DNA from: Kutzneria viridogrisea
GTDB taxonomy: Bacteria; Actinomycetota; Actinomycetes; Mycobacteriales; Pseudonocardiaceae
Reading direction: 5' to 3'
NCBI GenBank assembly: GCA_014138725.1
Contig: JACJID010000001.1
Coordinates: forward strand, 620,001 to 684,000
Length of the DNA: 64,000 bases
The notes under the pieces were generated by a model. It saw only the letters and a program-made list of their open reading frames with translations, had not been told where the DNA came from and made no database searches. Positions 1 to 8,201 of the stretch are shown here, piece by piece; position 1 is the stretch's first letter; each line of letters begins with the position of its first letter. The translations under genes and the position numbers were made by a program.

Positions 1-515
1 TGCGGACGTCCGAGTTTGTCCTGCGTGGTCGCCGCCTTCGCGGTCTGCCAGCCGGTGTAGTTGCACAGCCCCGCCGTGCGGGCCCGGCCGCTGGAGATCG
101 CCTGCTGGATGGCGTCGAGGGTGTCGTCGAGTGGGGTGTGGTCGTCCCAGATGTGCATCTGCCAGACATCGACGTGGTCCAGACCCAGCCGGTTCAGCGA
201 CTTGGTGAGCTCAGCCAGCAACGTCGCGGCCGAAGCGTCCGTCCCGAACGGCGGTTTCTCACCGGTGAGCACGGCTTTGGTGCAGAGCACGATGTCCTCG
301 CGGGGAACCGTGCCGCGCAGCAGTCGGCCGAGGATCTCCTCGCTGCGCCCGCCGCCGTAGATGTTGGCCGTGTCCACGAGATTGCCACCCGCGTCGACGT
401 AGTCGGTCAGCTGTGCGCCACAGTCGTCCTCGGACGTGCCCAATCCCCAAGTCGCTGTACCGAGACCGATCCGTGCGACACTGATACCGCTGTGCCCGAG
501 GGTCCTCCGCAGCAC
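1..515 (-). CDS. Aldo/keto reductase, C-terminus cut by window edge
   Basis: About 171 codons of an NAD(P)H-dependent aldo/keto reductase are visible. The N-terminus shows the family pattern: a beta-strand with GLGTATWGLG, then the catalytic-Asp/Tyr region (AGGNLVDTANIYGGGRSEE) and the region leading to the catalytic Lys (VLCTKAVL). Further on, LNRLGLDHVDVWQMHIWD is the usual strand before the catalytic His (MHIWD). The GTG start lies 3 nt beyond the stop of the upstream ligase gene and follows an AAAGGGG ribosome-binding site, so both are probably in one mRNA. It may reduce an aldehyde or ketone formed by the neighbouring aromatic-modification enzymes; that is inferred from position only. 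The 3' part is outside the window, so length and cofactor-binding end cannot be judged. Confidence 0.8.
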   Translation of the reverse strand, partial: MLRRTLGHSGISVARIGLGTATWGLGTSEDDCGAQLTDYVDAGGNLVDTANIYGGGRSEEILGRLLRGTVPREDIVLCTKAVLTGEKPPFGTDASAATLLAELTKSLNRLGLDHVDVWQMHIWDDHTPLDDTLDAIQQAISSGRARTAGLCNYTGWQTAKAATTQDKLGRP

Positions 516-518
516 CGC

Positions 519-2042
519 TCACACCCCTTTCCCCTGCGCACGCAACCGTGGTTTGCCCATCGCGTTGCGCGGGATCGAGTCGACTTCCTCGATCAGCCTG
601 AGCTTGTTGTGCGGCGAGACCCTGCCAGCGACATGGGCGATGATCTCGTCGAGGTCGACGGGGTGTCGCAACACCACGTACGCCTTCGGCAGTTCGCCAG
701 CGATGTCGTCGGGATGGCCGACAACGACGGCGTCTTCGACGCCGGGGTACTCCAGCAGCAGCGATTCGAGTTCCTCCGGGCTCACCTGGTACCCCTTGTA
801 CTTGATCAGGCGCTTGTGCCGGCCCGTGATCGTGACGTGGCCACGGGGATGCGCCCGCGCGAGATCACCGGTGTGCAGCCAGCCATCGCTGTCCGTCAAC
901 GCCACCGAGGACGCGGGATCGCCGAAGTAGCCAGAGGAGACCTGCGGGCCTCGGATGCGAAGTTCGCCTTCGTCCCCAGGGATCACATCCGTGCCCGTTG
1001 CCAGGTCCACGATGCGCGTTTCGGTTCCGGGCAGCGCGATGCCGACCGCCCCCGGCGGCCCGGGGTCGCCATCGGGAGTCACATGGGTGCAGCCTGCTTC
1101 TGTCATGCCATAGCCCTGTACGACGGCAACCCCGAACCTTCGCGTGCAGTTCTGCGCGAGTGCGGCGGGCAACGGTGCTCCGCCGGAGAAGATCAGTCGC
1201 ATACCGGCGAGGTCGGTGTCCTCCACATCCTCGCTGCGCACGAGTTCAGCGAGGATGCTCGGCACGAGATAGGGGACGGTGACTCCGTGGCACCGTATGG
1301 TCTCAACCAGGTTTCGCGGTGTGACGGGTGTTGGGGCAATGACCAGTTTCGCCCGTGCACGCAGCGCGCGGTTCATCGCCATCTGCATCCCGTAGATGTG
1401 CCACAGCGGAGTCACCGCGAGCACGACGTCCTCGGACGTCAACTGGTGCAGCAGGTCGATTTGGGCCAGGTTCACCGCGAGATTGCCGTGGGTCAGCATC
1501 ACCTGTTTCGGGATTCCCCGCGTCCCGCTCGACGCGGCCAGTACTGCGACGTCGGAGCCACTGGGCTGATCACCGGCCACTCCGCCACCCTCGTCGAGCG
1601 ATCCGGGTTCGTCGACCGTGAGGACCTTGCCGACCTCGCTGGTCAGTTCACCGAACCCCCGCAGCGTTGACGTCGTCAGAATCGCCGATCGGACTTCGTG
1701 TCCGCGCAACGACCGCCGCCATTCCCTGACACCGCCACGCGGATCAAGGGCGAGCACCGTGCCCCCAGCAAGCAGGATGCCGTGAAACGCGCCGATCAGG
1801 TCGACACCGTTCGGGCAGCTCAGCACCACCCGATCGGCTCTGCCCACCCCGCTAGCCGACAACCACGAGGCGATCCTGCGTGTCAGGTCGTACAGTTCGC
1901 GGTAAGTGGCGCTACGACCGGTGGCACAGTCGACCACCGCGATCCGATTCGCGCACACAGCCCCGGGGCCCGTACCCCACACATGACCCGGAAGGCTTCG
2001 TGTCGCCGCTTCGAAGACGTCTTTCCATGCGCTTGCGGTCAT
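519..2042 (-). CDS. AMP-forming acyl-CoA synthetase/ligase (ANL superfamily)
   Basis: 507 aa. It activates a carboxylic acid as an acyl-adenylate and then, in most relatives, transfers it to CoA. ANL core motifs appear in order: P-loop-like SSGTRGIPK near residue 172 (usual TSGTTGxPK, Lys kept), GYGMTEAG near 300, GWLHTGDLA near 385, hinge IKYKGYQVSPEELE, and the C-terminal catalytic Lys in RNAMGKPRL. Length and motifs fit 4-coumarate/benzoate/long-chain CoA ligases; the substrate cannot be read from sequence. The ATG at 2042 was chosen because AAAGGCGG precedes it; the frame is open 66 nt further upstream but that part looks non-coding. It is followed 3 nt later by the aldo/keto reductase and lies downstream of a hydroxylase and methyltransferase on the same strand, so an aromatic acid substrate is plausible. 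Confidence 0.9.
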   Translation of the reverse strand: MTASAWKDVFEAATRSLPGHVWGTGPGAVCANRIAVVDCATGRSATYRELYDLTRRIASWLSASGVGRADRVVLSCPNGVDLIGAFHGILLAGGTVLALDPRGGVREWRRSLRGHEVRSAILTTSTLRGFGELTSEVGKVLTVDEPGSLDEGGGVAGDQPSGSDVAVLAASSGTRGIPKQVMLTHGNLAVNLAQIDLLHQLTSEDVVLAVTPLWHIYGMQMAMNRALRARAKLVIAPTPVTPRNLVETIRCHGVTVPYLVPSILAELVRSEDVEDTDLAGMRLIFSGGAPLPAALAQNCTRRFGVAVVQGYGMTEAGCTHVTPDGDPGPPGAVGIALPGTETRIVDLATGTDVIPGDEGELRIRGPQVSSGYFGDPASSVALTDSDGWLHTGDLARAHPRGHVTITGRHKRLIKYKGYQVSPEELESLLLEYPGVEDAVVVGHPDDIAGELPKAYVVLRHPVDLDEIIAHVAGRVSPHNKLRLIEEVDSIPRNAMGKPRLRAQGKGV

Positions 2043-2327
2043 GCATGGCCGCCTTTCATCGGCGAGCTTCGGAGGAATCCACCTGCCCGCACCAATGGTA
2101 GCGACCACAACTGCCGACTTGGGAGAGACCAGCTGACCGGTAAACGTGGGTGAATCAGGGTCCAGACAATTGGCCTCTTGTTTTCTGCGCTATCTCGACA
2201 CGTTGACCGGCGCCGACGCCGGGATCGAGCGTCTGGCGCGCCACGTGCTGGGGTGGACGCGAGAGTTCTGGGACATACGCGACGGCACCCCAGCACGGGT
2301 CACGGGACCTCTTGCTGCACAGCGCTT

Positions 2328-3983
2328 TCAGCGTGCCTTGCGAGCGCGCAGGACATACGTGTCCAGCGGGAGCGGACAGGTGGCGGTGAGCTCGAAGCCC
2401 GCGTCGGCCAGCAGGGCGCGGTAGTGCGACTCGGTGCGTTCCCGACCGCCTACGTTGCAGAGCATGTGGATGTCCCAGGGGACCGCGAGGGAGTCGGTGT
2501 CGGCGGTCTCCGGGAGCAGGCGCTCGATGACCAGCAGTTCAGCGTGCTCGGGCATGTCGGCCGCACACGTGGTGAGGATGGTGCGGCACTGCGCATCGGT
2601 CCAGTCGTGCAGGACGCGGGACAGCAGGTAGACGTCCCCGACCGTGGGAACGGCCTCGGTGAAGTCGCCGGGAACCAGGGTGCAGCGAGTGGCCACCGGG
2701 GCCAGGGTCGACTTCGCGGTGGCCAAGGCGTGTGGGCGGTCCAGGAGAACGCCGTGCACGGTCGGGTTGGCGGTGAGGACTCGGGCCAGCAGTTCGCCGT
2801 TGCCGCCAGCGACATCGACCACGGTGCCCGCGGCGGAGAAGTCGACGACACGGGTGAGTTCGGTGAACATGGCGTTGCTGGCGGCCATGGACCGGTGGAA
2901 CAGCTCCGCCAGTTCGGGGTTGGCGGCCATGTGGGTGAAGTGGTGGGCACCGAACACCTTCGCGTAGGACTCCTCGCCGGTGCGAACGGCGTCGGTGAGC
3001 GCGGCGAAGGACTGGTAGAACGGACCGCCGTACATCTGGGCGAGCGGACGCATCGTGCCTTCGAGGTCCGACCGCAGGAGGGAACTCAGGTCGGTCAGCG
3101 CGTAGCCCGCCGCTGAGGTGTGGACGAGGCCGAGGGTGGTCAGGTAGCGCAGGAGCCTGCCGAGGCTGTCCTGGTCGGCGCCGGTGGCCGCGGCCAGGCC
3201 AGGCAGGTCGGGGATCGTGGTGAGGTGGTCCGGCAGGCGCAGTTCGACGGCGGACGCGATGGCCTGGGTCGCCCAGGCGCCGGTCATCAGGCGCAGCAGT
3301 TGGGTGCCGGGCACGGACTCGCGCTGGTGGGTGGCGAGCAGGTGCGGGAACTGCCCCGCGCAGAGCAGTTCCATGCGGCGGAACGCCGGGAGGGCGTGGT
3401 GGGCGTCGCGGAAGTAGAGGACGGTGGCGCCCTCGTGGCTGTTGTAGCCGCCCCCGTCGGGGCGCATCCGGGTGGCGATCGTGGCCCTCAGTCCACTCAC
3501 GACAATCGGGTCGGCGTCCGCGACGGCCAGCGCGAAGTGGTTCTCCCGGCCGTGCAGGCGTTCGTCGGCGGCGATGTGGGCCAGTCCTGGCGGGGTGACC
3601 ATCGCGAAGATCTCCAGTTCGCACGGCCGGCCCGCGCGGTCGGTCACCGGGGCGCGCAGGATGCGGATCTCCAGCTCGGCGGCTGGCACCGCGTACCGGC
3701 GGCTCAGCCGGTCCCGGACGACCACGCTCGGGGTCATCGCACCGACTTCGATGCCGTGGTGCGCCAGTTCCTCACCCAGTCCGTCGAGCGTGCTGGGGAA
3801 GACGAGTACGGCGGCATGGGTCAACGGGGCGTGCGCGGCCAGCGCCGCACGTTCGGCCTCGCTCAGCGACGGTATTGCCGTGGCGAGCACCGACTCGGTG
3901 TCGTTGGCGGCGATGAGCGCCATCGCCGTGGCGAGGCGGGTGAGGTCCTCCGGGGCGAGGGCGGGGGCGATCGTCGCGGTCAT
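2328..3983 (-). CDS. SAM-dependent O-methyltransferase with an N-terminal extra domain
   Basis: 551 aa. The C-terminal ~340 residues are a plant-type/hydroxyneurosporene-type O-methyltransferase: a dimerisation winged helix (ATQAIASAVELRLPDHL), SAM motif I VVDVAGGNGELLARVL, then LLSRVLHDWTDAQC and ELLVIERLLPE. Such enzymes are normally 330-350 aa, so about 200 N-terminal residues are extra. The extra part has two beta-rich halves with THAAVLVF, CELEIFAM, NHFALAV and GATVLYFRD, a His/His/Glu spacing that recalls vicinal-oxygen-chelate folds; this is inference. The gene starts 15 nt after the PobA-like hydroxylase with a TGGAG-type site, so hydroxylation followed by O-methylation of a phenolic ring is the natural reading. 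The function of the N-terminal domain is unknown. Confidence 0.85.
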   Translation of the reverse strand: MTATIAPALAPEDLTRLATAMALIAANDTESVLATAIPSLSEAERAALAAHAPLTHAAVLVFPSTLDGLGEELAHHGIEVGAMTPSVVVRDRLSRRYAVPAAELEIRILRAPVTDRAGRPCELEIFAMVTPPGLAHIAADERLHGRENHFALAVADADPIVVSGLRATIATRMRPDGGGYNSHEGATVLYFRDAHHALPAFRRMELLCAGQFPHLLATHQRESVPGTQLLRLMTGAWATQAIASAVELRLPDHLTTIPDLPGLAAATGADQDSLGRLLRYLTTLGLVHTSAAGYALTDLSSLLRSDLEGTMRPLAQMYGGPFYQSFAALTDAVRTGEESYAKVFGAHHFTHMAANPELAELFHRSMAASNAMFTELTRVVDFSAAGTVVDVAGGNGELLARVLTANPTVHGVLLDRPHALATAKSTLAPVATRCTLVPGDFTEAVPTVGDVYLLSRVLHDWTDAQCRTILTTCAADMPEHAELLVIERLLPETADTDSLAVPWDIHMLCNVGGRERTESHYRALLADAGFELTATCPLPLDTYVLRARKAR

Positions 3984-3998
3984 GTTCCACTCCAGCTA

Positions 3999-5171
3999 TC
4001 AGATGCCGACGTAGCTCTCGGCGAAGAAATCCTGGTGGGCGCGGCAGTCGCGCAGGCTGTCGAGCCGGGCACGGCGCAGCGCGTGCTCGAAACCCGCGTC
4101 CGGTTCGGTGCGGGGCGGCCCGTGCAGGAGGGCGATCATCCAGTGGGAGAACTCCTGCGCCCGCCAGATGCGGGGCAGGCAGGTGCGCGAGTAGCTGGCG
4201 AGGGCGTGGTCGTCGTCGCGGGTGAGCGCGTCGGTGAGCGCGCCCGCCAGGATCTCAGCCTCCATGATCGCCAGGTTGGCGCCCTTGGCGGCGGACGGGC
4301 TGATCAGGCTCGCGGCGTCGCCCACCAGGAACAGCCGGGCGTGCTGGATGGGATCGATGATGTCCGAGCGCAGGTGCACGATCCGGCGCTCGGTGACTGG
4401 TCCCTGGCGCAGCGGGCCGAACTGGTCGACCCGCATGCGGACACCTAACTCGGCCCAGATCCGCTCGTCGGTCCAAGCCGCCGGGTCGTCACCGGGCGGG
4501 ACCTGCAGGTAGTAGCGGGTCACCTCGGGGCTGCGGGCCATGTGGCCGGCGAACCCGTTGTCGTGCATGGCGTAGGTGACCGCCGCCATGCTCTGCGGAG
4601 CCTGCGTGAGGACGGCCAGCCAGGCGATGCCGTGGTCGCGGGCATGGCGGGTCACCCTGGCTGCTGGGATGGCCTGGCGGGTGACGCCGTTGCTGCCGTC
4701 GCAGCCCGCTAAGAACCGGCCCCTCGCCTCGCCGGTCCCGCCCGCGTGGCGGAAGCGGACCGTGGCGGTCTCGGCGTCGACATCGGTGACGGTCACGCCG
4801 AAGCGCAGTTCACCGCCGCGATCGAGGTATTCGGCGATGAGGTCGGTGACGAGGTCGTGCTGTGGGTAGACCGTGTGCATCTCGCCGCGGCCGAGCTTGC
4901 CGTAGTTCAGCTCGAACTCGCCACTGGCATCCCGGAACGCACACGTGTCGTGTAAGCGTCCATTGTGGAGCATTCCGGCGGCGAGCCCGTGCTCGGTCAG
5001 CACCCTGGCGCTGTTCGCACCGAGGAACCCCGCCCTGGCCCTGGCCTGCACGTGCTCGCGACTGCCACGTTCCAGGATGAGCGTGTCGATCCCCTTGGCC
5101 CGCAGCAGGTTGCCCAGCACCAATCCCGCCGGCCCTGCGCCGATGATGAGCACTGTCGTCTGATCAGCCAT
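3999..5171 (-). CDS. FAD-dependent 4-hydroxybenzoate 3-monooxygenase-like aromatic hydroxylase
   Basis: 390 aa, the size of PobA. Group A flavoprotein monooxygenases use NAD(P)H and O2 to hydroxylate phenols ortho to the OH. Visible are the FAD dinucleotide motif VLIIGAGPAGLVLGNLL, RARAGFLGANSARVL (PobA has a similar RIRAGVLE segment), the DG motif (LAGCDGSNGVTRQ) and the GD motif RLFLVGDAASLISPS followed by AAKGANLA. PobA has PPTGAKGLNLA here, so the ring-binding Pro-Thr pair is changed to Pro-Ser; RSPEVTRYYLQVP matches the substrate Ser/Arg/Tyr segment. The substrate is therefore a relative of 4-hydroxybenzoate, not surely that compound. ATG at 5171 was preferred over one 33 nt upstream because it begins just before the FAD strand and follows GGGGGAA. 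First gene of a minus-strand operon. Confidence 0.85.
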   Translation of the reverse strand: MADQTTVLIIGAGPAGLVLGNLLRAKGIDTLILERGSREHVQARARAGFLGANSARVLTEHGLAAGMLHNGRLHDTCAFRDASGEFELNYGKLGRGEMHTVYPQHDLVTDLIAEYLDRGGELRFGVTVTDVDAETATVRFRHAGGTGEARGRFLAGCDGSNGVTRQAIPAARVTRHARDHGIAWLAVLTQAPQSMAAVTYAMHDNGFAGHMARSPEVTRYYLQVPPGDDPAAWTDERIWAELGVRMRVDQFGPLRQGPVTERRIVHLRSDIIDPIQHARLFLVGDAASLISPSAAKGANLAIMEAEILAGALTDALTRDDDHALASYSRTCLPRIWRAQEFSHWMIALLHGPPRTEPDAGFEHALRRARLDSLRDCRAHQDFFAESYVGI

Positions 5172-5321
5172 GATTCCCCCGGAGTCTCCTTGCCCGTCGG
5201 TCACGCTGTCGAACTCCCGCTGGTGCCTCGCGACGGACCCGAGGTCAGCGGGGTGGTGCCGAGCAGTGGATTTGATGAGTACACCGTTTGCCGTGCGTTC
5301 ACGCGTGAGGCGCCCGGGATT

Positions 5322-5345
5322 AGCACGTCATGTGATCAGCGTGCT
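5322..5345. promoter_or_regulatory. Inverted repeat, possible operator
   Basis: Perfect 6-bp arms AGCACG (5322-5327) and CGTGCT (5340-5345) are separated by 12 bp containing TGTGATCA. The position, about 150 bp upstream of the hydroxylase start and in the divergent control region of two AraC-family regulators, is what one expects of a regulator site. No binding family can be assigned from sequence alone. Confidence 0.35.
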
Positions 5346-5497
5346 GACCCGTGGTGCGAAACGCCGACGGTATTGACTCGCCCCGTCCAGGAACGGGTCG
5401 TCGCAGACAGGCCAGACTCACGTACGGATTCCCTTTTCACGACGACGCCCCACCACCGCGGCAGCGCTCAAGCTGATCTTCCGGAGGAGAGCTAACA

Positions 5498-5710
5498 GTG
5501 TCCGCGTACACCCGTCCAGTCGTTACACACCTTGGAGCGCGCAATCACCCATACGGATCACGTGTTGCACGGTTGAACTGCGGCGATGGCGGGAACCCCG
5601 CTTCGGTCTCGTGGCCGACTCCGCTCGGCGCCAGCCGCGCCCTGGCCTTCGGGACCCGCCCGCACGGCGTCACCAATGCGAACCTCCTGTTTGAGGACTT
5701 ACAGCTCTAG
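5498..5710 (+). CDS. Small ORF with good ribosome-binding site, unknown
   Basis: 70 codons from a GTG preceded by GGAGGAGAG at a workable distance (about 10 nt). The product (MSAYTRPVVTHLGARNHP at the start, FEDLQL at the end) has no signal peptide, membrane segment or Cys pattern and I recognise no family. It lies in the divergent region in front of the first AraC-type gene. The site may be chance in a purine-rich stretch. A leader peptide or peptide precursor is possible but unsupported. Confidence 0.25.
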   Translation: MSAYTRPVVTHLGARNHPYGSRVARLNCGDGGNPASVSWPTPLGASRALAFGTRPHGVTNANLLFEDLQL

Positions 5711-5819
5711 TGTCGATCTACGGGGCTGCGGACACTGTGCCCCGGCAATGTGTGTGGGATGCCACCCCACACCTCGGCGGTCGCCGCACCACCGGCGTCG
5801 CCGTGGAGGGAGGACGACC

Positions 5820-6800
5820 TTGCCCGCACGCAGTGGCCTGCTACCTGTCGAACACCTCGATTTCACGACCTCGGATCCCGAGGCCGCGCAGGCGAAGTTC
5901 GATGAACTGTACCTGCGGAACCGGCTGCACCGTCCGGACACGGGCAGCTTCTCGATGCGGTTGCGCCGGTACGTGGTCGGCGGGCTGTGCATGGATCAGC
6001 TGCGGTTGCGCGGATCACTGTCGCTGGACGGCGATCCCTTCCGGGACTTGGTGTTCGGCTTCCTGCGCGGTGGCCGCTGGTCCGGCGCCACCCGCAGGGA
6101 GGAGTTGCGCGGCCGGGCGGGGCTGGCGTTCGCGCATCCGATGCAGGATGCGGCCGTCTACACCGGGTTGGACCTGGACTGCTGCGCCCTGACGCTGCCC
6201 GCCGACGCGGTGCGGCGGGCAGCAGCCGAGCAGTTCGGCCACGACCGGGTGCGCTTCGTTGCGATGGCCCCGATCAGCTCCGACATGCGGGACTGCTGGC
6301 GGGCCGCCGCGGAGTTCGCCCGCCAGCAGTTGCGCACCCCGCCCAGCACGCTCCGCGAGCCATTGGTGCACACCCAGGTGGTGCACCTGCTGGCCGCTGT
6401 CGCGCTGGCCGCGTTCCCCAACACCACCATGACCGCCGACTATCTGCGGGGGCCCGGCTGGGTCGCACCGGCCGGGCTGCGCCGGGCGGTCGCGTTCATC
6501 GACGCCCACGCCGATCAGCCGCTCACCCTGTCGGGCATCGCGGCCGCCGCGCGGGTGGGCCCGCGCGCGTTGCAGTACGCCTTCCGCCGCCACCACAACA
6601 CCACCCCCATGGGCTACCTGCGCCGGGTGCGGCTGGACCGCGCCCACCAGGACCTGCTCGCCGCCGTCCGTACCGGTGCGGACAGCGTCGCGGAGATCGC
6701 CCGTCGCTGGGGATTCGCCAATCCAGCCCGGTTCGCCGCCCTGTACCGCGAGTCCTACGGCCGCCCGCCCCACGGGGACCTGGTCCACGAACCCCTCTGA
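5820..6800 (+). CDS. AraC-family transcriptional regulator (first of a tandem pair)
   Basis: 326 aa from a TTG start that follows GGAGGGAGG at ideal spacing; the frame is open further upstream but there the sequence loses protein character. Residues 1-~210 resemble the AraC-binding-like sensor domain of actinobacterial AraC proteins. The C-terminal ~100 residues are a double helix-turn-helix: LTLSGIAAAARVGPRALQYA, a short linker TTPMGYLRRVRL, and the second helix pair SVAEIARRWGFANPARFAAL ending at GRPP. It is a paralog of the next gene. It diverges from the hydroxylase-methyltransferase operon and is a likely activator of it; this is inferred from position. Confidence 0.88.
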   Translation: MPARSGLLPVEHLDFTTSDPEAAQAKFDELYLRNRLHRPDTGSFSMRLRRYVVGGLCMDQLRLRGSLSLDGDPFRDLVFGFLRGGRWSGATRREELRGRAGLAFAHPMQDAAVYTGLDLDCCALTLPADAVRRAAAEQFGHDRVRFVAMAPISSDMRDCWRAAAEFARQQLRTPPSTLREPLVHTQVVHLLAAVALAAFPNTTMTADYLRGPGWVAPAGLRRAVAFIDAHADQPLTLSGIAAAARVGPRALQYAFRRHHNTTPMGYLRRVRLDRAHQDLLAAVRTGADSVAEIARRWGFANPARFAALYRESYGRPPHGDLVHEPL

Positions 6801-6818
6801 GGATCGCGCGGGAACACC

Positions 6819-7781
6819 ATGGGACTAGCCTTCGAAAGCACTGATCTGGACGAGATCCAGGAATTCCTCAGCGTGGGCTACACGGCGATGCGGCTCAGGG
6901 CCCGCTGCCAGGAGCGGTACCAGTACCGGCTCATCCGGAATCCGTTGGGGCCGATCAGCCTGGATTTTGCTGACGCCGGCTTCGACGTGGACTACCTGGT
7001 CAACCCGCCGGGCAGCCTCTGCTTGGCCGGCGTGGAATCCGGCACCATTCCGTACCTCGAGACCGAGGGCATGCGGGACAGCTACGGCCCGGGTGAGGTG
7101 TTCCTGGTCGCGCAGCCCGATCGACCCTTCGCCACCCGGTCATGTCGCACGCGCTACAGCTACACCGTGCTGGATCCCGCGTTGCTGTCCCAGGTGGCCG
7201 CGACCGCTCCCGGCCGCACGGACGCCCCGGTGCGGTTGACCGGCTACCGGCCGATCTCCCCGTCCGCCGGCCAGCAACTGTTGCGCACCATCACCTTCCT
7301 GCGCGACCAGGTCATCCCCGCCCCGACGATCCGGGACGCGCCGTTGATCACCTCCACCGCACCCCAGCTGCTGGCGGCGGCGGTGCTGGCCACCTTCCCC
7401 AACACCGCGCTGATCGACCCCACCATCGAGGACCGCCACGACGCCCACCCCGCCACTCTGCGGCGCGCCATGGCGTTCATCGACGACCACGCCCACCGCG
7501 ACATCAGCGTCGCCGACGTCGCCGCCGCCGTGCACGTGACGATTCGTGCGTTGCAGTACGCTTTCCGCCGCCACCGCGGCACCACCCCGATGGGCTACCT
7601 CCGCCAGGTCCGCCTGCACCACGCCCACCAGGAACTGTTGGCCAGCGACCCCACCACCGGGGCCACGGTCACCGAGATCGCCGCCCGCTGGGGCTTCTTC
7701 CACCCCGGCCGCTTCGCCCACTACTACCGCCACACCTACGGCCACCCACCGGCGCGGACCCTGCTCCGCCGCGCCTGTTGA
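6819..7781 (+). CDS. AraC-family transcriptional regulator (second of a tandem pair)
   Basis: 320 aa, starting 18 nt after the previous regulator and so co-transcribed. The N-terminal sensor domain (~1-205) is of the same class but well diverged. The DNA-binding end is close to its neighbour's: ISVADVAAAVHVTIRALQYA, TTPMGYLRQVRL, then TEIAARWGFFHPGRFAHYY. The pair probably arose by tandem duplication, after which the ligand-binding halves drifted faster than the helix-turn-helix; two sensors may thus read two ligands while recognising similar operators. A perfect hairpin follows the stop. Confidence 0.88.
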   Translation: MGLAFESTDLDEIQEFLSVGYTAMRLRARCQERYQYRLIRNPLGPISLDFADAGFDVDYLVNPPGSLCLAGVESGTIPYLETEGMRDSYGPGEVFLVAQPDRPFATRSCRTRYSYTVLDPALLSQVAATAPGRTDAPVRLTGYRPISPSAGQQLLRTITFLRDQVIPAPTIRDAPLITSTAPQLLAAAVLATFPNTALIDPTIEDRHDAHPATLRRAMAFIDDHAHRDISVADVAAAVHVTIRALQYAFRRHRGTTPMGYLRQVRLHHAHQELLASDPTTGATVTEIAARWGFFHPGRFAHYYRHTYGHPPARTLLRRAC

Positions 7782-7795
7782 CCGATGCCCTGGTA

Positions 7796-7831
7796 CAGAC
7801 TCCGGGGGCAACGGGGGGACCCCGGAGTCTG
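7796..7831 (+). terminator. Hairpin terminator after the AraC pair
   Basis: Perfect 12-bp arms, CAGACTCCGGGG (7796-7807) and CCCCGGAGTCTG (7820-7831), with a 12-nt loop, begin 15 nt after the regulator stop codon. There is no U tract, as is usual in GC-rich actinobacteria. It separates the AraC pair from the convergent AfsR-like gene. Confidence 0.6.
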
Positions 7832-8201
7832 CACCACAGGGAACTAGGGCGGCGGGTTCTGGGCCGACCTGCCCGTATGGCCTTGATGGCCACGTCCCAG
7901 TTTGCCCCCTGGGAACCCACTGCGCAGCAGACCAGACGAACGCTCGTCATCCCAGCTCAGCGGGCACACCATCCCGAAAACGAAACCTGGACCGAATCCG
8001 AGCAGGATCCCACCGCTCGGGCTCTCCAGGGAGCGGCGCACATACCGGTGAGCGAGCACCTGGCCCGACGCGGGCTCAGGATCGGCGGGCGGGGGAGCAC
8101 CGCGCCGATGATCACCACGGTGTCCGCGGGTAACTGCCAGCGATGTCGGCGCCTCTTTCGTGCGGGCGTGGAGACCTGTAGCCGGCTCACCAGTGCCTCG
8201 C
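7832..8201. other. Intergenic, no gene seen
   Basis: About 370 bp between the terminator and the 3' end of the AfsR-like gene. All open frames here are short, lack ribosome-binding sites and show no recognisable domain. I see nothing else in it. Confidence 0.5.

Larger units (their letters stand above)
5172..5819. other. Divergent intergenic region, 648 bp
   Basis: This lies between the hydroxylase operon (minus) and the first AraC-type regulator (plus) and must hold promoters for both. An inverted repeat AGCACG/CGTGCT lies at 5322-5345, and TTGACT at 5373-5378 could be a -35 box although no good -10 follows. One small reading frame with a strong ribosome-binding site lies at 5498-5710 and is listed separately. 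Nothing else is recognised. Confidence 0.5.
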
